Below, in pieces: positions 44,493-57,010 of a stretch of DNA of 57,500 nt. Numbering within the stretch: the stretch's first letter is position 1; each line of letters begins with the position of its first letter. The stretch comes from Chrysomallon squamiferum (taxonomy: Eukaryota; Mollusca; Gastropoda; Neomphalida; Peltospiridae): assembly GCA_012295275.1 (NCBI GenBank), contig CM022675.1:7415832-7473331 (forward strand), in the 5' to 3' direction. The position numbers were made by a program, and so were the translations under genes. Below the pieces are notes generated by a model. It had not been told where the DNA came from and ran no database searches. It was given only the letters and a program-made list of their open reading frames with translations.

Positions 44493-45264
44493 TTCTTCAT
44501 CTTTTCTTTATTATTCTTAACATTTTGTAACTTTTTATCATTTGTTTTAACTTTTAAAAATTTTCATTTTTTATTTTTATTTTGTGAGACTGGCCATTAA
44601 ACACATTTGGAATAATAAAACAAAATGTATTAACTGAGAATAACAAAGATGTATTAAATAATAATAATAATAAATGTTAATAAATGCAAAAATTGTGTCA
44701 CTACTTTTTAGAAAAATTTATTCACAAAAAAAAAAAAAAAAAAAAATGTCATACGCAGTAGATGTTACACAATGAATATCTGTTAAACAGTAAAAGATGT
44801 ACACCTATCATTATTTATTAAGTGTTTATTCAACAATTCCCCTATAAAAAAACCCACAAAAACAAGCATTGAAACAACACCCCACTAAAAATCCCCCAGA
44901 AATGAAAACAAAATAATAAACCCCCAACCAAAGCCCTGACCAAACTACAACAGTAAAATAACAGTGCCATACAATAACAGTTACACAGATGTCAGTATTA
45001 AACATTTAAAGATACACATTAAAGCACCACTTCTTAAAGTCATGACCTTTGACATAACACCAGTTGCTGTAGTTGGTATGTAACTGAAACGTCAATGTAT
45101 TTAACATATAAAATATTTCACCTTGGTTGTTTGGTAACACTGCTACATTACAACACATAACACAGAATGTATGACTGTTCTCAGCTGTTACAAAGTGTTT
45201 GGCAGTTAATTTATTTTCTCATATTGGCGACTGGTTTGTCATGTAGCTGTGTTTCATTATTCAG

Positions 45265-45545
45265 TACAGCAGTGTGTAGTTAGTAAGTTCTGTGGTTGAG
45301 CTTCTCAAGATAAAGTATGGGTTGCGAGGTCGAATCCTCGTGGTGGATGCATCATGCCATTTCTTTTTCCTCAGTTGTATTAATAAAGGCTGCCATTAAG
45401 ATATTTCTTCATCCAGCCTAAGCAGCTTAGCTGTGTAAGAAAGGCCATGATGTGTATCATCCTGTTTATGAGATGGTGCATATGAAAGATGTGTTGCTGC
45501 TAAGTGGAAAGTGTAGCAGATTAGATCTGTCTTTATGTCTAAAAC
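45265..45545 (+). mobile_element. tRNA-derived SINE-like element
   Basis: A pol III box A-like word TAGTTAGTAAG (45277-45287) and a box B-like word GGTCGAATCC within GCGAGGTCGAATCCTCG (45324-45340, whose arms pair as CGAGG/CCTCG) sit at near-tRNA spacing. The body has ordinary complexity and ends with CATATGAAAGAT...TTGCTGCTAAGTGGAAAGTG, resembling a molluscan SINE tail as I remember it. Decayed: box B lacks one T. No clear target-site duplication was found by eye. Confidence 0.6.
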
Positions 45546-45904
45546 AGAACATTTTTTTTGTTTGTTCTAGTATTGGTAAATATGAATGAAAAAATATATA
45601 CTTGAGGTATATTTCTTCTAGGTCATTAGATAATTCATGATAGTGTACTTAAATAAATAAATAAATAATAATAATAAACTTACAATAAAACAACCATTTT
45701 TGTTTTTTAGTCTTCTAAATAAAAGAATAACTGTAATCAACAACAACAAATTGAACACATAATTTATTAAATAAAAAAATAACAGTAATAAACACCAACC
45801 ACAAAAACAACAACAATAACAACAAAATACATTAAAGAAGAATTCTGATTTACAATAACATTATCAACAACAAAAATTTACAATCTGTTAAAGAAATTAT
45901 TCTT

Positions 45905-45938
45905 TTAAATGAAACACATAAACACACACACACACACA

Positions 45939-45977
<39 letters not shown>

Positions 45978-46012
45978 TCACACACACACACTCACTCACA
46001 CACTATTACATT
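45905..46012. repeat. (CA)n microsatellite
   Basis: CA repeats with GTA and CTCA interruptions. Confidence 0.95.
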
Positions 46013-46099
46013 AGACTACTTGGCATTCATAGACACTAGAGCTAATGTGTTGGTTTAACAGTGATAATAAGAACACATAATTAGGTATGGCTGATTGGT

Positions 46100-46236
46100 T
46101 GTTCTTGCATGCTGCAGTTCCTTAAAGCCATGTTCTCACTAAATGACTTGCAGCAACAGCCCCAGGCATGTGACTTGGAAGTGTTTGCAGAAATTCCTAA
46201 GCATTAGAGCTATTTAAAGGAATATTCGTACAGTGT

Positions 46237-46267
<31 letters not shown>

Positions 46268-46640
46268 GTGAACAGAAGCATCTTATTTCCAGTGTAATAC
46301 AGATTCCTAAAGAATTTTTCATAAAATGTAATTTGTAGTAACAATTTTTGTGATTTGTATTCGGTAATGCTGCAGTTTGAAAACATTTCAGATTCTTAAA
46401 GCAACTTTCACACCATGTGACATGCAGTAACAATTTTTATGATTTGTATTAGGTAACATCTGAATTCCAGAGCAATTTCAAATCTTTAAAGCTGCATTCA
46501 CACTACACGACCTGTAGTAACAATTTTTATGATTTATTTTTGTCAATAATGCAATTTGTAAGCACTGCTGATTCTTAAAGCAGTATGTGACTAGAAGTAA
46601 CAATTTTTTATGGTCTGTAATCGGTAAAGTTCGATTTGAG
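46100..46640. repeat. ~95-110-bp tandem array (TTAAAGCTGCATTCACACTA core)
   Basis: About five diverged units: ATTCTTAAAGCAACTTTCAC, ACCATGTGACATGCAGTAAC, AATTTTTATGATTTGTATT, GGTAATGCTGCAGTTTGAAA. A poly-T run (46241-46267) is inserted in the second unit. Core resembles the 12760-13275 array. Confidence 0.85.
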
Positions 46641-47414
46641 AAAATTGTAGATTCTGTTTTCAGTATGAAAGAAATATATATATACATAAAGAGAGGCAAC
46701 TCTAATTTGGTAATTTACTGGAAACTGATTGGTTGAAAGCTGATGATTTGTTGTGATATTGAGCGAGAACTAAACACTGCAGCTAAGATGTGACTTGTAA
46801 CAGTAAGGCTATTACAGAGAATTAACTTCTTTGTGAATTAGCTGTTCTTACCAACTTAATCCGATTTAGTAACAAGCTGACATGTTAGATCACACAGAAA
46901 GAAAACCGCTTTATAAACAGTCCTGATAGTTTTGCTTATATTAACAGAAAAAAGAAAGAATCCTCTCCCAAAACAACAACAACAACAACAACAACAGCAG
47001 CAAGAACCTATGACAGAATGAAAGGGGAAAAGAAAACCTGCGATGGTTAATGATGTTATTTTCTGTGTTTTTTTGTCTTGTTGATCACAGGTTGCTATTG
47101 GCCATCTTGTTTATTGCTGCAGTTCCTTTAAAACCTGTTCCTGATTTATCAGAGTCCAGAGTATGAGCTGTTTTCTTTATTCAAAGATATATCTATATAT
47201 ATAAATTAAATAATTGATATTAAATGATTTAGAACTTGCCAAGGAGCATCTTTCTAAATAAATTTAAAAAAATGTAATAAAATAATAATGAAGATGATGA
47301 TGATGATGACATAATAATAATTTCTTTTTTTTAAATATTATTATTAATATTATTATTAACACATCCTTTTTCCAGAAATTATGTTTGGTTATGTTCTTCT
47401 TTTTTTGATTGTCT

Positions 47415-47528
47415 TTACACACGCACACACACACACACACACACAAAGACAGACACATCCACAGACACAGACACATACTCAGACACATACTCAGACACAT
47501 ACACACAGACACAGACACACCACACACA
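47415..47528. repeat. (CA)n/(CAGA)n microsatellite
   Basis: CA repeat followed by CAGACACATACT units. Confidence 0.94.
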
Positions 47529-48207
47529 AATATAATTTGTTAATGGTTTTGTTCAACAGTAAATCATTGCTCATTTTCTAACAACTTTAATAAACTCAGT
47601 TTTCAGCTCTGTTGAATTGTGTAAAAAAACAGCAAAAAAAAAAACATTCACATTTGTTTATATATATATATATCTATATATATATGTATTTTTTTCCTTT
47701 CATGTCAAACTGATCTAGTTTTTAGTTCTAAGATTTCATTTTTCGAGTCTCTGCAACACATTTTGTTTAGAAGCTTAGAGAAAGAAACCCTGTTATTAAA
47801 TAAAAGCATTACAAAACCATTAGAAGAATCACACTCACAGACATTGCAATGGTTGGATAGACTTGATGTAAATAATCTTCTACTTGATTTAACATCTTTA
47901 CAGACATACCTCTTATTTCTTTGACAGTCGTTATTGTCAATGTAAATAAAACTGGTACTTTGAAATAAATGGACTTTGTGGTAGGTAGCCATGGTGGTCA
48001 AGCTTTGAAGATTTTGTGGCTGGAGAGAGAGTGACCACTAGTTTGACACTTTTTTGTTAATAAATGATTTTTGTTCAGAATAAATATTTAGTGTGCAGAA
48101 CATACATTAGCTTGTTTTTAAACAGGTTGTTAAATCATTTGAATGTTTGTAGAATTGATTTCTAGTCTTTGTCTTTTTTTAATGCCATGGAAGGTAGTTA
48201 TTTTTTT

Positions 48208-48212
48208 TTTTT

Positions 48213-48252
<40 letters not shown>
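48208..48252. repeat. Poly-T then (GT)n
   Basis: Poly-T from 48199 runs into (GT)n. Confidence 0.94.
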
Positions 48253-48254
<2 letters not shown>

Positions 48255-49014
48255 ATTATCAAACTGGTTACTATTTATGGTGATAATTTTAGTAGTAGTA
48301 GTGTTCTAAATTTTTAATAACAATGTTTGGTATCTGTGCATCTATAAATAACAGAACAACCAAATAAATAAATAAATAAATAAAATACATATTTTAACTT
48401 TAAAGGAAAAAACAACAACCTCTAAAACATATGGGATATTTTATTTGATCCTACTTAAATGGTCATTAATTTAAAATCTATTAGATAAGACCAGAGAATA
48501 TATTTTGTTTTCTCTGTCTTGTAAATAAATAATTTATTTACTTATTTATGTATTTTGTGCCATCATGTGACGTCGATGTTTTACACAAACTTGTTTTCTC
48601 TCTTGTTAAACTGGTTTTTTGGAGAAAAAGATTGTTGACAGAAAAACAAAATAAATAAGTAAAGTCACATAAACAAAGAACTGTATTATTATGTATACAG
48701 CATATTAAAAATAAAAGTATATATCTAGTGGAATGAGAAAAAAAATACTTTAGTTATTCTGCATATTTCCAAGTTAAACGTTTTTGTTTTTTGTTTAATT
48801 TTAATAAATAATGAAGTGTAAGAGGCAAAGAGTACATTTTAAACATTCTCAGGTTGTAATGTCCTTGCTCACAAGGTGAATGATTTGTTGAGTTTCTTCC
48901 AGAGTTGTCAGAAAAGAAACATCATTTATCATCCACTAAATACACAGTGATGTCACAACTCCAGTTAATTTTTCAAAACTTTTGAAAATTGTTTTTGTTG
49001 TTGTTGTTATATGA

Positions 49015-49350
49015 TCATTAGTAATACTACTACTATGAACCACTCCTAGTGCTACTAGTATTATCATCACCGTTATTATTATTACTATTACTACTAGTAC
49101 TGTTACGAATATTATTTATTTTATGATTACTACTACTAATACTCCTACTTTTACTACAACTACTACTACTACTACCATTTCTGTTATTATTGTGCTTGTT
49201 GTTGTTGTTGTTAATGTTATTGTTATTGTTATTGTTATTGTTATCGCTATTGCTATTGCTATTGTTATTGCTATTGCTATTGCTATTGTTATTGCTATTT
49301 ATTTATTTATTTATTTATTTATTCAGTTATTTATTTTATTTTTTTTATTT
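49015..49350. repeat. (ACT)n, (GTT)n, (ATTGTT)n/(ATTGCT)n and (TTTA)n
   Basis: Succession of triplet and hexamer repeats; the ATTGTT/ATTGCT hexamer block spans about 49213-49300. Confidence 0.93.
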
Positions 49351-49699
49351 TTTTGTTGCATTTTCTTCAGAAAATAGTGTCTGTTATGGCTAATAACTCA
49401 GATACAGTAACTGTAATAATAGGATTTAAAAAAATGTTATAAGTTGACCAAGTAAAGAAATCTTGAGTTTTTCTTTCTGCCCTTCCAGTTCACTCAGTTT
49501 GAACACAGGTTTGTTTGTTCAAGTCTGGTGTTTGCTGAATGGTCTGCTGTGCAGGTGTATAATTGGGGTACCCTAGGGTGTGCACACAGTGATTTTCTTA
49601 AAACCTTTTTTTTTTTCTTTTAATAAATGCTTGTATTGTGTTGAATTTTAAGTTGATAGTAAGTAAAAGAAATAAATCACTGAATTATTTTTTTAATGC

Positions 49700-50150
49700 A
49701 GTTATTATCATTAACGTTATTATTGTTGTATTATTATTATATTATTATCATCATCATTATCACTGTTATTGTTATTATTATTATTATTAATATTATATTT
49801 TATTTTACTATTTTTTAAATTTTGTTTTAATAAAAAGAGGGTGCAGAAATGTAGAAGGAAAATAAAGAACAAGTAAAACTGAAATTCACGATATATTTCA
49901 TTATTTTATTGTATATATATATTTTTATTTATTGTTGAAATTTTTATTTATTTATTGTTGTTATTTTTGTAATTATTAAAACAGTTGTAATTACTGTTAT
50001 TATTTCTTGCAGTACTACTGGCTATTATTATTATTATCATTATTATTACTACTACTACAACTGCTGCTGCTGCTGCTACTACAACAACTGGGCCATTATT
50101 ATTATTATTGTTATTATTATTATTATTATTATTATTTCAGTCGTTCATTC
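49700..50150. repeat. (ATT)n/(ACT)n/(CTG)n-rich region
   Basis: ATT blocks at 49720-49790 and 50019-50140 with a short CTGCTGCTGCTGCT run at 50062-50076. Confidence 0.9.
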
Positions 50151-50807
50151 ATATATTTCAAGCATGGATACACAAACATTACACATAAAAAAAAAAAAAA
50201 ATCTTCTTATTTGAATTGCGTTTCATTTTGTATAGGAAGAGCTTACATAGGTATTTTTTCTATTGTCGCTGAAAATATCAAATAGCTTGACCTATGTCAT
50301 GTTTCATTCATACTTTATTCAAGAAAAGTCCACAGATAAAGAGAGCATTGTGTGTGGATTTTGTATTTGACAGTACAGCGATTCTAGCGATAGCTTAGGC
50401 AAAAATGATGTGAGGATAATGTATCGTAATTCCGTACAATATCAATGTTCACACAATGTCTATTTTTTTAAAAATCTCTCTTCAGTTTAGTTTTCTTACA
50501 TCTTGTTTTTCAAAATTTGTTTACTTTTGTGAGCGTCTTTTTTCTGTTTTTCTGTGTGTGTGTGTGTGTGTGTGTGTGATATAATTTCATACATTATCAC
50601 ACAACAGCTTGTTTTCAAACTCTTGTTTACAGTTCAGTTTTTGTTATAAAACTGTTTACATCGGTGAGTGTCTTTTGTTGGAAATACAGGTTGTGTTGTC
50701 AAACAGCAAAAATTCTCTTATCACGTATTCATTATATTGTTTGTGTTTTGAAATTTGGCATACCTGAAAAGTGTGTCATTTGTACGTATGCATGAATATA
50801 TGTAAAT

Positions 50808-50845
50808 ACTATGTATGTATGTATGTTTGTATATATGTATATATG

Positions 50846-50879
<34 letters not shown>

Positions 50880-50925
50880 TGTATGTATGTGTGTATGTAT
50901 GTATGTATGTATGTATGTATATATG
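50808..50925. repeat. (TATG)n microsatellite
   Basis: TATG tetramers with TATA and TGTG variants. Complementary to the (CATA)n blocks downstream. Confidence 0.95.
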
Positions 50926-51363
50926 AGTTTGTTTGTGTATTTGTATGCATGCATGCTTCTAAATATGTTTATCTCTGTATTTCTCTACATGTATGCTGAC
51001 CTCTGTTTACGGTATATGTATGTAAATGTCTATAAATGCGTGTGCATGTCTGTGAATAAAGTAGATTGTGTGAACTGAAAAGATCAATAACATTCTCTCC
51101 GATGAGTCAAACATTTGAATTAAGATTTACATCTGCTGAAGGTTATCTGGCTGAAACATGTCGGAACATTAGTCAGGAAAGAGTTGATCTGTCCATCTCA
51201 GATATCCCAGATTAATTCTGTGTACTCGCTGATATGTGATCCCACTACCTTCTATTCTTAAAGCTGTAAGCTTGACTGTTATACTGTTGGAGTTACTTTC
51301 ATTAAAGCATGTTGTTAGTTAAATATATTTTTATTTAGGTGTACCTTGCATATGGTTATGTCT

Positions 51364-51416
51364 ACATACATACATACATACATACATACATACATACATA
51401 CATACATACATACATA
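51364..51416. repeat. (ACAT)n microsatellite
   Basis: About thirteen clean CATA units; in inverted orientation relative to 50808-50925. Confidence 0.96.
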
Positions 51417-51517
51417 AGTGCATATATATATATATATATTTATTTATTTATTCTATTTAATTATTTTTATTATTAATTTTTCTTATTTTTTGTTGCTTTT
51501 TCAATATATACATCAGA

Positions 51518-51815
51518 TACATACATACACACACATACATACCTACATACATACATATACACACACACACACACTATACACATACACACACACACATACA
51601 TACATATACATACATACACACATACATACATACATACACACATACACACATACATACATACACACACACAGATACATACATACATATATACATACATGCA
51701 TACATAAATATATACATACATACATACATACATTCATTCATACATACATACATACATACATACATACAAACGTACATACATACGTACATACATACGTACA
51801 TACATACATATATAT
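51518..51815. repeat. (CATA)n/(CA)n block
   Basis: About 300 bp of CATA tetramers with CACA and CGTA variants. Confidence 0.95.
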
Positions 51816-52200
51816 CATAATTTTAAAAACTTCTGATCTTTCACCCAAGACCTTCATCACAAATTAACATCACAAAGTTAACCATCACTAACAAATCAGA
51901 GCTCACATTTAACCTAACATCAGTTATCTAGTCAAATTACATCACATTCCATTCTATCAGATGATTCTAAGAAATCAAGTTAATATCAAACTAAGGAATG
52001 TTGTCAGACTGACAGATAGATGGGTCTGAGATAAATTTCAAATCAAATGACAAATCTCTGAAATGAGATGACATAAGATGTGAAGTAAGTTCTCAGAGAA
52101 TTATGACACGAGCTGTAACATTGCAGTGATGAATGGAGCAGTCTGATTGGCTGATAGCGCACTGACAGGTGAAATACAGCCAATGATTTGTGAGCTTTCT

Positions 52201-52218
52201 TAGTTCCACGTGGAACTA
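52201..52218. promoter_or_regulatory. 18-bp perfect palindrome centred on an E-box
   Basis: TAGTTCCACGTGGAACTA is its own reverse complement and contains CACGTG. Found in a complex-sequence island of the CLASP intron. Confidence 0.4.
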
Positions 52219-52387
52219 GCAAAGAAGAAGAGAAAACGACAAAATCCCTGTAAATTGTCACAGATTCATACTCATCCATATACTTGAAGAAAAAAAAAAG
52301 AGAAATGCATGCACACATGCATGCACACACACACACACACAATGTTTTTATTTTTACAGTATTATTATTCATGAAAAAACAAAACTT

Positions 52388-52527
52388 TTTTTTTTTTTTT
52401 TTTTTTTTTGTCCCTAATATAAATATGTTTATGGAACTTTGACAATAAAAAAAAAAAAAAAAAAAAAAAAATATCAATTTCATTATCATGTTACTATAGC
52501 TAACAATAAAAAAAAAAAAAAAAAAAA
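52388..52527. repeat. Poly-T and two poly-A runs
   Basis: T run at 52388-52409, A runs at 52448-52470 and 52508-52527, separated by short complex sequence. Confidence 0.93.
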
Positions 52528-53187
52528 ATATTTGTGTTGTATAATGTTATCAAAAACCATTTGCCAGCCTGGAGTAATTCCTGGGGGCCAATTAAGAGTA
52601 AAAGGTGGTAAAACCATGACTTTCCCCTCCCTCGGGACTGTTTTTAGTGCTTGGTTATTGATGTGTGGCCTTGCCTGGCTATAATTAATTATATACAGAT
52701 TAAAATGCATTATGGCCATAAGCATACGTTTGTCTAATAAATGACGAATATTTCTTGAATATTATTAGTTGTTGTTGTTGAGTATTGTGCCTTGTCAGTT
52801 ATTAAATTTATTACATGAAAACCCTTTTTAATAAAATGAAATAATTAAATGCTCGTTTATTTTAGTTATATAAATATATTATTGCCATGTATTGGGTCAG
52901 TTGAATAAAATAAAATAAAAAAATCCAAAAATAGTCAATAATGAAGTAAAAATTGATTCAGTTCTCCATGAAATAGCTATAAAACCAGAAATCTTTCCCA
53001 AATTAAAAACCAAAAAATAAGCGACACAAAGAAAACAAGCAAAAAATAACAAAAACAAAAACAAAAAACCCTTTTTAATTTGTTTATCAGAGGCAGCAGG
53101 ATCAAAACTCAGCTTATCAATCAGTCTCTATTTCCCAATACAACAAGTACTCTTTACTTTCTTTTGTATATCAAGATGCATATAGTA

Positions 53188-53300
53188 CTACTACTACTAC
53201 TACTTCTACAACAACTACAACTACTACAACTACTTCTGCTGCTTTTGCTTCTACTTCTTCAACCACACCACCACCATCACCACTACATCCACTACTGCAT
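53188..53300. repeat. (ACT)n/(CTT)n/(CAC)n triplet tract
   Basis: Compound triplet repeats. Confidence 0.9.
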
Positions 53301-53807
53301 CGCTATTTGAAGGTGGTGATCAATTCTAGAACACTGACTTCTCAAACAGTCTTTTCAAAGCTGTTGCAGAAATTAAAAAAAAATACTTCAAAAACTCTTA
53401 ACTCTATAAAAACTAAAAATCAATTCAAACAAAAGCCTAAGTCATGTAATATATTTATAAACACAAATATTTTCTTACACAGTTTTTTTTGGGGGGGGTT
53501 TAACTTGAATTACATTTCGTGGTACTAAGTAGTGTCACTTTGATATACTTCGTGTTTATGTTTGAAATAAAATCACATCTTGGAGTATTTTCACCAGTTA
53601 CTTGTACAAAATGAGTTGATGTGTTATTAGATGTAGGGCATCTGGGTTTTTTTTTTGTTTTTTTGTTTTTCGTTTTGAAATCTTAGAGTTACAGATTGTT
53701 AACAGTGCTTAATGTTTATTTGTAAAAAAACAAACACTTGAGACAGAACTTGTAATTTTAGAAAATGAAATTAAATATTTACTTGTGTTTTAATGGTGCT
53801 TTAACTT

Positions 53808-53970
53808 CTAACACACACACAGACAAACACACACAGATACACACACACATAGATACACAAACTCTCACACACACTTACACACACACACACACACAAAAAC
53901 ACTCACACACATGCTAACAGACACAATTACAGAAACATGTACATACACAAATACATACATATATACACAC
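53808..53970. repeat. (CA)n-rich tract
   Basis: CA repeats with AGA and CTC interruptions. Confidence 0.9.
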
Positions 53971-54427
53971 ATTTAAGTGAAATTACTTCATTTCCACAAT
54001 TTCTCAAATGTTTTCCCATCATACTCAGAGTAAATGTTATATTCTTGTGTACAAGTACATATCATCTTATGTAACTTATTTATTTTTTTATACACATCTG
54101 ATACTTTTGTCAAAAGAACTATTTCCAAGAATAAAACCTTTATTTTTATTTTTTTTTTTTTTTTTTTTTTTTAAGAAGAAAAATGTAAACAACCCTTAGA
54201 TTCACATTCCAGAAACCATTTTAACTACAGAAACTAACTCTTGAATTTATGTCTTTCTTTTATCTTCTTATATCTGACTTTTATTTTGTTAAAGATGAGG
54301 TAAAAAAGAACTGTATTTCATATAGTAAACATTGCCAGGGGCCATCAGCTGACAACTCTGACACAGGCAACATAAAATGTTACAACACTGAGACAGATTA
54401 CATGTAGGTGTAACTACCTTTGTATTA

Positions 54428-54428
<1 letters not shown>

Positions 54429-54480
<52 letters not shown>

Positions 54481-54576
54481 TACGTATATATAAATACATG
54501 TGTGTATATATGTTGTCTATATATTTGAGTGTATATATATGTGTATGTGTACATATGCGTGTGTATATATGTATGA

Positions 54577-54613
<37 letters not shown>

Positions 54614-54660
54614 CATATATATTTAAAGCAAGGTATATGTATTATATATATATAGATCAT
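54429..54660. repeat. (CA)n and (AT)n/(TGTATA)n compound repeat
   Basis: CA run at 54429-54475 followed by TGTATATA units and (AT)n at 54579-54610. Confidence 0.94.
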
Positions 54661-54779
54661 ATTAGCAAGAATTGTATACTATTATATAAATATATATAAG
54701 AACTAAATTAACATACAGAGATATAATAAAAAAAATATCAACAATATTATACATAATACAGTGATCATTTTGGATATTT

Positions 54780-54874
54780 TGTTGTTGTGGTGGTGGTAGT
54801 AGTAATAGTAGTAGTAGTAGAAATAGAACTAGTAATAATAACAGAATAATGGTGATAGTTTTCTCTTTTTCTAT

Positions 54875-54907
<33 letters not shown>

Positions 54908-55170
54908 GCCTACAGACACATCTATACACATATATATATATATATATATTTTTATTTTTTTCTATCTTATTTTCTCATTAATAATTTTATATGATCCTTC
55001 TTATTTCCTTCTTATACTGATTTCATCATCATCATCATCATTATTTTTATTATTTTTATACATTTAAATTAATGCACTCACATATGTAGACACATACATA
55101 CATCACATATATATACATCACATACATACATCACATACATATACATCACATACATACATCACATACAGAT
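54780..55170. repeat. (GTAGTA)n, (ATAC)n, (AT)n and CATCACATACATA units
   Basis: Several microsatellites in succession, with a CATCACATACATA unit repeated about six times at 55079-55168. Confidence 0.88.
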
Positions 55171-55904
55171 GTAACCACAAAGTTGGTAGACAACCAAACT
55201 CACTGTGATGTGATGCTGTGATATTTAACAGGATTCTGTATCACTTACACAGTTTTACAAAGCACAAAGCAGGTAACCTTTGTTTTTTGTTTGTGTAGAC
55301 AGGTGTTTTGCAGGTGCTTCACATTTAGTGAGGTAATTAAAGTTAATCTAATCTAATTATTAATATTAAAAAAAAAAGCAGAAACCAGAACATGAGAACA
55401 TGTGATATTAATAATAATGAAACATAAAACAGACACATGCTTGTTGTATGTTCATGTGCATACACGCACACACATATCCACATATAATGTACATACATGC
55501 ATAAACATAAATAAACATATGTACATATAAAGAAATGTACATATACAAAAATATATGCATGCATGTACATACACATACATACACACACACTAGGACATAT
55601 GTGAATGACAAACACACACTTGGGTCACATGTCAATTAACACACACAAACACAAACTCAAATCTGCACATGCACTGAGTAAACACATGCAATTTTCAAGC
55701 CATCCTCTATCAAAACAAACAGCAGAGTGACCCAAAACTGCTAAAATAAACATCTATCTGGTGTCGATATAACATGATTTATAACTTGATAACGTTTTCA
55801 TCACCATTGAAAGAAAGAAAAAAGCTGTCATCAGATTCCATTGTTTGTTAATCCATTATACTGCAGCATCAGGACACAGCATCATGTGAGTTAAACAGGT
55901 TTAT

Positions 55905-57010
55905 TATTGGACATCTGTAAACAGAACTTTGTCTGAATATATTCAGGTGGTGCATGTGAAGAGTAGATATTGCAGAAAGTGCTGCCCAGCACAATCAGGA
56001 TTGCTCTTGTGTAGAAAATGTGGAAGGTAGATAGCAGAAAAATGATACATACCCCGCAAACAGAATTTTTCTGTATCATAAATAGGTATATGGAAAGTAG
56101 ATAGCAGAAAAATGATACTGAAAAATAGTAGAAAATGTTACACAGCACCATGTCGAATTTGACTGTTTAAAACAGAGGTGTAGGGAAAGTAGAAAATACT
56201 ATATAAAATACAGGTATAATTTGTCTATTTAAAAAAGGTATATAGAAAGAAAATGCTATTAAAATAGCACAAGTAGATTATGTTGCTTTTTAAAATACCT
56301 ACTGTTTGGTAGTAAAAATAGGTAGCAGAATTTCTGTTTTTCAAAAAGGTATATAGAATGTAGATAGCAGAACAAGGTATACAGCACATATAGAATTTCT
56401 CTATTTAAAAAAGGTATATAGAATGTAGATAGCAGAACAAGGTATACAGCACATATAGAATTTCTCTATTTAAAAATGGTATATAGAATGTAGATAGCAG
56501 AACAAGGTATACAGCACATATAGAATTTCTATATTTAAAAAAGGTATATAGAATGTAGATAGCAGAAAATGCTATACAGCACATAGAATTTCTATATTTA
56601 AAAAAGGTATACAGAATGTAGATAGCAGAAAATACTATATAGCACATACAGAATTCCTCTATTTAAAAAAGGTATACAGAATGTAGATAGCAGAAAATGC
56701 AGGGTAGCTCTGTCAGGGCAAGGGAACTCTGGAGCTGACAGGATCAATATAGATCATTGATTAGTCATAAGGAAATGTGGTTTGTAGTGTTTATCCTTTG
56801 TATCTACTAGACTATCTTACCTGTTCCTTCATATGCTGCTTGTCTGGTATTGAATATCTGTAAACAGAATTTCACTGTGTGGAGTGTGTGTGTGTAGAAT
56901 AGTTGGCAAAAAATGTTATATAGATACAGATTGAAGAAAGAAAACCTTTCTGCAGAAAGAATAAAAAGAAAAATAAGAAAAATAAGAAAGAAAGAAAAGA
57001 TATGATAATG
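55905..57010. repeat. ~60-bp tandem array (GGTATATAGAATGTAGATAG unit)
   Basis: Regular units at 56330-56700: AGAATTTCTCTATTTAAAAA, AGGTATATAGAATGTAGATA, GCAGAACAAGGTATACAGCA, CATAT. More diverged relatives extend from about 55905 (CATCTGTAAACAGAACTTTG) and to about 57000 (ATATCTGTAAACAGAATTTC at 56851). The open frame on the minus strand here is repeat translation. Confidence 0.9.

Noticed and set aside
45270-45345. Functional tRNA gene
   Set aside because: Only box A/B-like words and one paired arm are present; acceptor and anticodon stems do not form and box B lacks a base. A decayed SINE head fits better.
51100-51125. Hammerhead ribozyme core at CCGATGAGTCAAAC
   Set aside because: Departs from CUGAUGA and GAAA at essential positions and leaves no room for stem II.
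56405-56647. Repeated membrane-protein-like open frame (minus strand)
   Set aside because: Translation of the ~60-bp tandem array whose unit length happens to preserve a frame; no start context or independent evidence.
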